8,076 nucleotides of DNA from Acidimicrobiaceae bacterium (lineage in GTDB: Bacteria > Actinomycetota > Acidimicrobiia > Acidimicrobiales > Palsa-688), in contig DAHWQF010000135.1 in assembly GCA_027334785.1 (NCBI GenBank), positions 1 to 8,076 on the forward strand, read 5' to 3'. The translations under genes and the position numbers were made by a program. This document shows, piece by piece, positions 1 to 5,751 of the stretch (its first letter is position 1; each line of letters begins with the position of its first letter). The notes under the pieces were generated by a model, which worked only from the letters and a program-made list of their open reading frames with translations, was not told the origin of the DNA and did no database searches.

Positions 1-774
1 TGCTAGGCTGCACGCCGCCGTGACGGCCCGGTGGAGCACGCTTTGGTCGAAGTTGTCCACGACCAGCACCACGTCGCTCCCCCGCTCGGGATGGCGCTCG
101 TTTATGTAGAGGCCACCGTGACGGGCAGAGGAGCGCCAGTTGACGTCTTTGGCGCGGTCACCCGCGGCGTAGGGCCGGACGCCCGCCAGGTCGAGGCCGC
201 CACCCTTGGCCGGCGAGAGATGCGTGCCGGCGGGGAGGGCGGCCACGCGCGAACGGACCAGCCGGCGCAGGGCCTCCGGGCGCGGGTAGACGAGCACCCG
301 GCCCTCGACGGGCACGGAGGCTCCGGCTTCGAACAGCCCGAGCCACGAGCGCGCCCGCAACGCCACCGTGCCGAGCTCGAAGTTGCCCCAGCGCTCGGCC
401 ACCAAGGGGACCGAGAGCTCAAGGGGTTGGCCCGGGTGGACCGACTCGGCCAAGGGCTTTTTGGCCCCAGCCTGCACCAGGGAAAACCCGGGCGCTGGGC
501 AGACGAGCACTTCGAGCCCGGGGACCTCGGCCTCGGCGCGGAAGCTGAGGGCCACGGGGACCTCGTCGCCTTCGGTGGCCGTCGGCTTCCCGGCCACGGC
601 CGTGACGCTCAACCCGAGCGGCCGAGTGCGTAAAAACCCGGCACCCAGCGCCACGGCAAAAGGCGCGGCCAAGACTGCCGCCTCGGGCCGGCCTGAAACC
701 AGCGCCGCCACCAGGCCGAGCACCACCAGCGAGGTGTAGCAGGCGGCCTTTGTGGTCGGGCGCCAAGACAGCAC
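1..774 (-). CDS. DUF58 domain protein, N-terminal part (runs off left edge)
   Basis: The reading frame is open from a GTG at 774 to the window edge, giving 258 residues; full DUF58 proteins are usually near 400, so the C-terminal third is outside. Two hydrophobic helices lie at about residues 11-27 and 31-48. A beta-rich segment (about 55-165) follows, then the DUF58 signature: AGVRPYAAGDRAKDVNWRSS starts at residue 197, followed by ERHPERGSD and the strand VVLVVDNF (235-242). DUF58 is related to von Willebrand A folds and is typically anchored in the membrane beside MoxR ATPases. The usual DxSxS metal site is not present where expected; the sequence reads DNFDQS (240-245). The start is well supported: GGAGGG (783-788) lies eight bases upstream, and the moxR stop is two bases before the GTG. 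The family is assigned with confidence; the role (assembly or chaperone partner of MoxR) is inferred from neighbours. Confidence 0.93.
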   Translation of the reverse strand, partial: MLSWRPTTKAACYTSLVVLGLVAALVSGRPEAAVLAAPFAVALGAGFLRTRPLGLSVTAVAGKPTATEGDEVPVALSFRAEAEVPGLEVLVCPAPGFSLVQAGAKKPLAESVHPGQPLELSVPLVAERWGNFELGTVALRARSWLGLFEAGASVPVEGRVLVYPRPEALRRLVRSRVAALPAGTHLSPAKGGGLDLAGVRPYAAGDRAKDVNWRSSARHGGLYINERHPERGSDVVLVVDNFDQSVLHRAVTAACSLA

Positions 775-776
775 CC

Positions 777-1802
777 TCAGCGCCCTCCGGGGCCGCCGGC
801 GCTGGCTTCGAGGTCCTCCGCGCTGGGGACGGGCACCTCGGAAAGGCAGGCTTCGACCACGGTCTCGGGCCGCTCACCCCTCACCCACAAGTCGGGACGG
901 AGCCTGAGGCGGTGGGCGAGGGCTGGCACCGCCACCGCCTTCACGTCCTCGGGCACCACGAAATCCCGGCCCGCCAGCACCGCTTTTGCCCGCGAAAGGA
1001 GCATAAGGGCGAGCGAACCCCGCGGGCTCGCACCGATCTCGACGGCGGGCCGGCCCCGGGTGGCACCCACCACGGCCACCATGTACTGGCCGATCGCCGG
1101 CGATACGTACACGTCCTCGAGGCTCTCCTGCATAGCCAAGACCTCGTCGCGCCCCACCACCTGGCGGAGCACCACGTCATCAGAACGGCGCTCGATCCGG
1201 CGGGCCAGCACCTCCCATTCCGCCTCCGCGCCCGGGTAGCCCACCGAGGTGCGCAGGACGAAGCGGTCGAGCTGGGCCTCGGGCAACGGGTAGGTGCCCT
1301 CCAGTTCGATGGGGTTTTGCGTCGCGACCACCAAAAAAGGCTTGGGGAGCTTGCGTGTCACGCCGTCTGCGGTTACCTGGCGCTCCTGCATGGCCTCGAG
1401 CAGGGCCGACTGGGTGCGCGGCGATGCCCGGTTCACCTCGTCGGCGAGCAGGAGGTTGGTGAACACCGGCCCCGCCTGGAACGAGAAACTGGCACTGGCC
1501 TGGTCGAACACCGATGACCCGGTGATATCTGCTGGCATCAGGTCCGGCGTGAACTGCGCCCGAGCGAAGTCCAACCCCATCACCTGGGCAAAGCTCCGCA
1601 CGATCAGCGTCTTGGCGAGCCCCGGGAAGTCCTCCAAGAGAACGTGGCCGTTGGCCAGCATCCCAGCCAGGACCAGCTCGATGACATCGCGCTTTCCCAC
1701 GATGGCCCGCCCCACCTCCGCGAGCACCGCCTCGGCGCGTTCGTCGACTTGGCCGGTAGAAAAACGCGCCACGGGCGGGCCAGCCGGCCCCGGCGCGCTC
1801 AC
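777..1802 (-). CDS. MoxR-family AAA+ ATPase
   Basis: A 341-residue MoxR ATPase of normal length. Motifs in order: Walker A EDFPGLAKT (57-65, K64, T65), Walker B LLLADE (117-122), the MoxR stretch NRASPRTQSALLEAMQERQ (124-142), sensor 1 ATQNP (160-164), the arginine region LPEAQLDRF (173-181, R180) and sensor 2 SPRG (259-262). All residues needed for ATP binding and hydrolysis appear intact. MoxR proteins are cytoplasmic hexameric ATPases that work with VWA/DUF58 partners in assembly, metal insertion or stress tolerance; the substrate here is unknown. The frame stays open far upstream (to 2204), but that region is the preceding gene in another frame. The GTG at 1802 is chosen because GGAG (1808-1811) precedes it by five bases and because MoxR similarity begins about 20 residues later. 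It sits between the small membrane protein and DUF58 in an apparent operon. Confidence 0.97.
   Translation of the reverse strand: MSAPGPAGPPVARFSTGQVDERAEAVLAEVGRAIVGKRDVIELVLAGMLANGHVLLEDFPGLAKTLIVRSFAQVMGLDFARAQFTPDLMPADITGSSVFDQASASFSFQAGPVFTNLLLADEVNRASPRTQSALLEAMQERQVTADGVTRKLPKPFLVVATQNPIELEGTYPLPEAQLDRFVLRTSVGYPGAEAEWEVLARRIERRSDDVVLRQVVGRDEVLAMQESLEDVYVSPAIGQYMVAVVGATRGRPAVEIGASPRGSLALMLLSRAKAVLAGRDFVVPEDVKAVAVPALAHRLRLRPDLWVRGERPETVVEACLSEVPVPSAEDLEASAGGPGGR
783..788 (-). promoter_or_regulatory. Shine-Dalgarno for the DUF58 gene
   Basis: GGAGGG on the minus strand, eight bases before the GTG at 774. It lies inside the last codons of moxR. It is a near-perfect ribosome binding site, fixes the DUF58 start, and suggests efficient translation independent of moxR read-through. 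Confidence 0.75.
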
Positions 1803-1807
1803 CGTAG

Positions 1808-1811
1808 CTCC
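1808..1811 (-). promoter_or_regulatory. Shine-Dalgarno for moxR
   Basis: GGAG on the minus strand, five bases before the GTG at 1802, inside the 22-base gap after the upstream stop (1825-1827). It supports the chosen moxR start over the longer open frame. Confidence 0.6.
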
Positions 1812-1824
1812 GGCCGCCGGGGTC

Positions 1825-2349
1825 TCACAGCGACTCCAGCCTCTCGACCCAACGGGCCAGCCTGGAAGGGGCGACGCCGCGGCCCCCGCGCTGGTTCGGG
1901 GCGCTCGCGTCTGGCCGCACCAGTTGCCAGAGGTCTTCGCCCAACAGTTCCCGGGCCGCCGCTTGGTCGCGGTCCAAGTCGACCAGGCGGTGAACCCGGA
2001 GCAGGTGCCCTGCCAAGCGCCGGAGCAGCGGGCGCAGCCGGTAATGCAAGTCGTACGCGCCCTGTCGCGAACACGCGAGGCGTAGGGCGAGCTCGGTGTC
2101 GCGAAGCGAGCGCGGGCGCTCGGGCGGGGCAGGTGGCGGGCTGTCGAGCGCTTCTTCCAGCGCGAAGCGGCCCCGGTCCTTCGGCCACAGCGCAGGCAGC
2201 ACACCGAGCAGGATCAGGCCGGCACAAAGGCCCCCGCCGAGGCGGAGAGCGGAGGCCGCCCCGAGCGCGCCGCTGTAGTAGAGCCCCCAGCTCCCGGCGC
2301 CGGCGACGAGGACCGACAGTGCGAGCGCGAAAGCCCGGCCTCGGCTCAT
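1825..2349 (-). CDS. Small two-helix membrane protein of the MoxR operon, function unknown
   Basis: 174 residues, starting at an ATG whose last two bases form the TGA stop of the DUF4129 gene (ATGA overlap, 2346-2349). Translational coupling is therefore likely. The N-terminus carries two hydrophobic helices (about 6-25 and 35-55), followed by an acidic, proline-rich linker (about 57-80, with SPPPAPPERP) and a soluble, Arg- and Leu-rich helical domain. That domain includes RQGAYDLHYRLRPLLRRLAG, then VDLDRD and LLGEDLWQLVRPD, and ends in RWVERLESL. I believe similar uncharacterised proteins with a YDxHYRLRPLLR-type motif occur between DUF4129 and MoxR genes in other actinobacteria, but this is from memory and not checked. 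The topology would put the C-terminal domain in the cytoplasm, where it could contact MoxR. No enzyme motif is visible. The frame is open upstream to 2445, but that part overlaps DUF4129 coding and is rejected. Confidence 0.85.
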   Translation of the reverse strand: MSRGRAFALALSVLVAGAGSWGLYYSGALGAASALRLGGGLCAGLILLGVLPALWPKDRGRFALEEALDSPPPAPPERPRSLRDTELALRLACSRQGAYDLHYRLRPLLRRLAGHLLRVHRLVDLDRDQAAARELLGEDLWQLVRPDASAPNQRGGRGVAPSRLARWVERLESL

Positions 2350-3269
2350 GGCCCGGGCAGCGCCGGCAGAAGTGCCGCCGCCGCCAGTTCGCCCCGCAAT
2401 TTCACCAACGCGCTGAGCGCCGATTGCTTCATCTCGGCACCGCACGGACGCCGGTCGAACTTGGCCCGCTCGAAGAGCTCGGCCAGTGCCGCCCCGACCG
2501 CAGCCGTGGCGCCGAGGCCTCCCATCACCCGGTCGAGGTGCTCGAAGGGCGCTTCCGAAGCTCGCCTCCCGAAACCGGCCCTCGCCAGCCAGCTGTCCAT
2601 ACGGGCGTAGGCGGCGATCACCGCCTTGCGGGGGTCGGGCTCGGCCCAGAGCGCGTCGAGCGACTCGTCGATGGCAGCCACCGCCTCGCGCCGGCGCTGG
2701 AGAAGGGCTTCACGCTCGACGAGCGGTTTGGGCAAGGAAGTGGGCCGTGCCCTCCGCCGGGTCATGAGCGCATAGGCGACCACCGCCGCCAACGCCAGGG
2801 CGGCCCCGGCCACCAACGGCTCCCAGGAGAAGCTCGGGTTGGCCCTACTGGCGAAGTGAGGAGCACTTGATACGGGCAACCGGAGGCCCACGGGCGAAGA
2901 TGCCCGCCCATGAACTTTGCCGTGCGCCAGGAGAGCGAGCAGCCCGAGTAGAAGGGCTGTGGCCGCGGCCACGACGGCGACCGTGATCGGCCAGTACCAC
3001 CAGGGCAGCTTCTTGGTGAAGAAACGGCGGCGGCCCCGCATGGTGCTCAACAGCCCTGCCACCAACCCGTACACGAGCACGGTGCCCCCCGCGGCCACAA
3101 AACCGACGACGAGGCTGCCCGCCCAGTCGGGGACGCCGAGGCCGCCCACGGAGGCGCTGCCCGCGGCAGCCGGCCCCCCGGCCGCACCCGCAGCAGCCGC
3201 CACCACGAGCACGAGCAGGAGGGTACCCGCGACGCCCAATTTGGCTCGAAGCTCGCTCACCAGCACCAT
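2346..3269 (-). CDS. DUF4129 domain membrane protein
   Basis: 307 residues from the ATG at 3269. A hydrophobic N-terminal segment (about 11-32, signal anchor or first helix) is followed by helices at about 52-76 and 93-116, a polar, probably extracytoplasmic loop (about 117-149), and a last helix at about 150-169 followed by basic TRRRAR. The C-terminal cytoplasmic domain (about 200-295) has the DUF4129 pattern: AEPDPRKAVIAAYARMD (209-225), then EAPFEHLDRV (239-248) and ELFERAKFD (264-272). DUF4129 domains are found in, or beside, transglutaminase and MoxR/DUF58 loci; the biochemical role is unknown. It is the promoter-proximal gene of the operon. The ATG at 3269 has GGGAAG nine bases upstream. 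A GTG at 3260 with GAGAAG in front is a credible alternative, and a GTG at 3326 would add 19 residues (PPQVVAPPPSHH) that look non-coding. Confidence 0.92.
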   Translation of the reverse strand: MVLVSELRAKLGVAGTLLLVLVVAAAAGAAGGPAAAGSASVGGLGVPDWAGSLVVGFVAAGGTVLVYGLVAGLLSTMRGRRRFFTKKLPWWYWPITVAVVAAATALLLGLLALLAHGKVHGRASSPVGLRLPVSSAPHFASRANPSFSWEPLVAGAALALAAVVAYALMTRRRARPTSLPKPLVEREALLQRRREAVAAIDESLDALWAEPDPRKAVIAAYARMDSWLARAGFGRRASEAPFEHLDRVMGGLGATAAVGAALAELFERAKFDRRPCGAEMKQSALSALVKLRGELAAAALLPALPGP

Positions 3270-3378
3270 CTTCTCACGCTTCCCGTGGTGAGAGGGTGGG
3301 GGCGCCACCACCTGAGGCGGCCTCACATGCGCTACATGCGCTCACCGCTCCGTCGGCCACGCCTGGCAAACTGGGCGC
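3270..3378. promoter_or_regulatory. Divergent intergenic region between MoxR operon and serC
   Basis: These 109 bases separate two outward-reading genes, so promoters for both should lie here. No convincing -35/-10 pair can be picked by eye on either strand. A perfect 9-bp tandem repeat (acatgcgct twice) lies at 3325-3342. On the minus-strand transcript a 6-bp stem with one G-U pair could form over 3304-3321 within the DUF4129 leader. No recognisable riboswitch or known operator was seen. Confidence 0.55.
3325..3342. repeat. Perfect 9-bp tandem direct repeat
   Basis: acatgcgct occurs twice with no gap (3325-3333, 3334-3342), between the two divergent genes. It could be a pair of half-sites for a regulator, or chance. 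The position, roughly 37-54 bases before serC and 56-73 before the DUF4129 start, is compatible with an operator. Confidence 0.6.
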
Positions 3379-4566
3379 ATGGCTCCCGCTACCCGTAACG
3401 CCGCGCCCGACGGGACAAACCAAAGCGCGACGAACAGAGACGCCGGCGTCCCCGACATCGTCATCCCGGCCAGCCTGAAGCCCTCGGACGGGCGCTTTGG
3501 CTCCGGGCCCTCCAAGGTGCGCAAGGAGGCGCTCCAACGGCTCATGGCCAACGCCGGTGTGCTCGGGACGAGCCACCGCCAAGAGCCGGTCAAGTCCCTG
3601 GTGAGGCGCCTACGCTCGGGCATCTCCGAACTGTTTGGGCTGCCCGAGGGCTACGAAGTCGCGCTCGGCAACGGGGGCACGACTGCTTTTTGGGACATCG
3701 CCACCTTCTGCCTGATCGAGCGGCGGAGCCAGCACCTGTCCTTCGGCGAGTTCTCGTCCAAGTTCGCCCAGGCCGCCCAGGCCGCACCCTGGCTCGCCGG
3801 CGCCGACGTGATAGAGAGCGCCCCCGGCACGCACCCGTGGCCCGAAGCGCGCGAGGACGTTGACCTCTACGCCTTCACCCATAACGAAACTTCGACCGGC
3901 GTGATGATGGACATCCAACGCCCGGCCGGCGCCAACCCGAGCGCCTTGGTAGCCGTCGACGGGACCTCGGCCGCTGCCGGCCTCCGCCTCGAGCCCGCGG
4001 AGGCCGACGCCTACTACTTCGCCCCCCAAAAGGGGCTCGCCTCCGACGGGGGTCTTTGGATCGCGCTCCTGTCACCAGCCGCCATCACCAGGACAGAGCG
4101 GACCCGGGCCTCGGGCCGCTTCGTGCCCTCTTTCCTCGACCTCTCGACCGCCATAGAGAACAGCCGGCTGGACCAGACCTACAACACACCCGCGGTGGCC
4201 ACCTTGGTACTGGCGCTGGCCCAGGTCGAGTGGATCCTGGAAAGCGGCGGCCTCGACTTCGCCTGCGGGCGTTGCGACCGTTCAGCGGAGGCCCTCTACG
4301 GGTGGGCCGAGGCGAGCACCTTCGTGACGCCTTTTGTCGCCAAGCCCGACGAGCGCTCCCATGTCGTAGGCACGATCGATTTCGACCCGAGCGTGCACGC
4401 CGCGACAGTGGCGAAGGTACTGCGCGCCAACGGGATCGTGGACACCGAGCCCTACCGCCGGCTCGGGCGCAACCAGTTGCGCATCGCCATGTTCCCGGCC
4501 ATCGAGCCGTCTGACATCGAGGCGCTCACGGCCTGCATTGACTTCGTGGTGAGCGCCGTTTACTAG
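3379..4566 (+). CDS. serC: Phosphoserine aminotransferase, mycobacterial type
   Basis: Catalyses the PLP-dependent transfer of the glutamate amino group to 3-phosphohydroxypyruvate, giving O-phosphoserine, the second step of serine biosynthesis; the enzyme is cytoplasmic and normally a dimer. The 395-residue protein matches the actinobacterial SerC family along its length: RFGSGPSKVR (39-48), GTSHRQEPVK (63-72, phosphate and substrate region), GNGGTTAFWD (97-106), HNETSTGV (168-175), VAVDGTS (191-197, D194 to the PLP pyridine nitrogen), FAPQKGLASDGG (214-225, K218 as the Schiff-base lysine), DQTYNTPA (265-272) and NGIVDTEPYRRLGRNQLRIA (351-370). It is slightly longer than the about 376-residue mycobacterial enzyme because of an unconserved 25-residue N-terminus. 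No other in-frame ATG or GTG is placed to shorten it convincingly. No clear Shine-Dalgarno precedes the ATG, so a leaderless or short-leader transcript is possible. It reads away from the MoxR operon and meets alr tail to tail. Confidence 0.97.
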   Translation: MAPATRNAAPDGTNQSATNRDAGVPDIVIPASLKPSDGRFGSGPSKVRKEALQRLMANAGVLGTSHRQEPVKSLVRRLRSGISELFGLPEGYEVALGNGGTTAFWDIATFCLIERRSQHLSFGEFSSKFAQAAQAAPWLAGADVIESAPGTHPWPEAREDVDLYAFTHNETSTGVMMDIQRPAGANPSALVAVDGTSAAAGLRLEPAEADAYYFAPQKGLASDGGLWIALLSPAAITRTERTRASGRFVPSFLDLSTAIENSRLDQTYNTPAVATLVLALAQVEWILESGGLDFACGRCDRSAEALYGWAEASTFVTPFVAKPDERSHVVGTIDFDPSVHAATVAKVLRANGIVDTEPYRRLGRNQLRIAMFPAIEPSDIEALTACIDFVVSAVY

Positions 4567-4579
4567 GGCGACCTCCTAG
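4563..4579. terminator. Short inverted repeat across the convergent stop codons
   Basis: CTAGG (4563-4567) and CCTAG (4575-4579) could pair around a 7-base loop, spanning the serC stop and the alr stop. The stem is only five base pairs and has no T-run. Three of the pairs arise simply because two TAG stops face each other. It may be a weak bidirectional end signal, but the evidence is thin. Confidence 0.2.
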
Positions 4580-5751
4580 CCCAAGTAGACGCGGGGCAGG
4601 CGGGGCGAGAGCGCGCACGTGACCTCGTAAGCGATCGTGCCGAGCCGTTCGGCCCACTCCCAGGCGCCGATCTCTTCGGTCCCCTGCCGGCCCACCAGGA
4701 CCACCTCGTCCCCGGCCCGCACTCCCGAGCCAGGCCCGCAGTCCACCATGAGCTGGTCCATGGTGACCGAGCCCGCGACCGGGAAGCGGCGGCCACCTAT
4801 CAGCACCTCGCCCCCGACCTCGAAGAGCCGTCTCGGTACGCCGTCGGCATAACCGAGGGGGACGGTGGCGATGTCCGCGTCGCGGGCCAGGCGGTAGTGG
4901 AGGCCGTAGGAAAGGCCTTCGCCGGCAGAGAGCGTCTTGGCATAGGAGACGCGCGCCTTCAGCGAGAGCGCGGGCCTGAGCGGCTGCACCAGCGGGTGCC
5001 CACGGACGGCGAGCGAGGGGGCCAGCCCATAGAGCGCCATCCCCGGCCGCACCATGTCGAGCCGGGCCTCAGGGTGAAAGAGTGCGCCGGCGGAGTTGGC
5101 CGCGTGCACCAGTTCCGGCGAGATACCGGCTCTCGCCAGGGCCCGTTCCAGCTCTCCCAGGCGCTCGAGCTGCACCGCCGTGAACCCATTGCCCGGCTCG
5201 TCGGCCACCGCGAAGTGGGTGAAGAGCCCGTCCAGCCTGAGGCGAGGCTCGGCGGCCACCTCGCGCGCGAGCTGGAGGGCGTCCTCGGGGCCGGTGCCCA
5301 CACGGTGCATCCCCGTGTCCAGCTTGATGTGGACCGAGGCACGCTGCCCTGGGGGTCGGGCTTTGGCCGCCTTGGCCAGGGAGGCGAGCCCGTCGTGGGT
5401 ATAGACGGTCGCGCTCAGGCCGTCTTCGGCCACGAGTTCCATGGCCTCGGCGGGGGGTTCAGAAAGTACGAGGACCGGTGCGTCGATGCCGGCCTGGCGG
5501 AGCTCATGGCCCTCCTCGGCGAGGGCGACCGCCAGCCACTTGGCGCCGGCGGCGAGCGCCGCCCGGGCCACGGGGACCGCGCCGTGGCCGTAGCCGTCCG
5601 CCTTCACCACGGCGCACACGGCCGCGGGCGCAACGAGATCGCGGAGGTAGGAGACGTTGCAACGCAGCGCTTCGAGGTCGACCTCGACCCAGGCCGGCCG
5701 GAGCCAGCCTGCCACCCTGGTAGCTAGCCCGCGGGGTTGGGCGTCGGTCAT
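4576..5751 (-). CDS. alr: Alanine racemase
   Basis: A PLP enzyme interconverting L- and D-alanine, giving D-alanine for peptidoglycan precursors; cytoplasmic homodimer. The 391 residues match the normal family length. An N-terminal TIM-barrel carries WVEVDLEALRCNV (21-33) and VVKADGYGHG (48-57, K50 as the PLP lysine), then LDTGMHRVG (144-152), FTHFAVAD (177-184), HAANSAGAL (216-224) and MVRPGMALYG (233-242). The C-terminal beta domain carries GLSYGLHY (279-286, Y282 as the likely second catalytic base), PLGYADGVPRRL (298-309), and GSVTMDQLMVDCG (327-339) with the conserved MDQ. The frame is open upstream to 6579, but that part is the neighbouring nnr gene in another frame. The ATG at 5751 is chosen because it overlaps the nnr TGA by ATGA, and the protein then begins about 20 residues before the first conserved strand, as expected. 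Likely translated by coupling to nnr, since its own ribosome binding site is poor. Confidence 0.97.
   Translation of the reverse strand: MTDAQPRGLATRVAGWLRPAWVEVDLEALRCNVSYLRDLVAPAAVCAVVKADGYGHGAVPVARAALAAGAKWLAVALAEEGHELRQAGIDAPVLVLSEPPAEAMELVAEDGLSATVYTHDGLASLAKAAKARPPGQRASVHIKLDTGMHRVGTGPEDALQLAREVAAEPRLRLDGLFTHFAVADEPGNGFTAVQLERLGELERALARAGISPELVHAANSAGALFHPEARLDMVRPGMALYGLAPSLAVRGHPLVQPLRPALSLKARVSYAKTLSAGEGLSYGLHYRLARDADIATVPLGYADGVPRRLFEVGGEVLIGGRRFPVAGSVTMDQLMVDCGPGSGVRAGDEVVLVGRQGTEEIGAWEWAERLGTIAYEVTCALSPRLPRVYLG

Noticed and set aside
419..877. 152-residue minus-strand frame at the moxR/DUF58 junction
   Set aside because: The DUF58 signature, membrane helices and ribosome binding site all lie in a different minus-strand frame starting at 774. 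This one has no recognisable pattern.
1608..1634. MoxR Walker A reads EDFPGLAKT rather than a classic GxxGxGKT, possibly an inactive ATPase
   Set aside because: The lysine and threonine are kept, and this P-G-L-A-K-T form is, from memory, ordinary for MoxR proteins. Walker B, sensors and the arginine region are intact.
1803..2204. Extension of the MoxR frame upstream to give 475 residues
   Set aside because: It overlaps the small membrane protein gene, has no MoxR similarity and is dominated by Cys/Trp/Arg-rich out-of-frame sequence. The GTG at 1802 has a good ribosome binding site.
1644..2870. 408-residue plus-strand open frame opposite moxR and its two upstream neighbours
   Set aside because: It is antisense to three well-supported genes, rich in Arg, Gly and Pro, with no domain pattern. 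Long shadow frames are expected at this GC content.
3304..3321. Possible hairpin in the DUF4129 leader (6-bp stem, 6-base loop, minus-strand transcript)
   Set aside because: Short stem with one G-U pair. Such stems are frequent by chance in GC-rich DNA and no riboswitch or attenuator features surround it.
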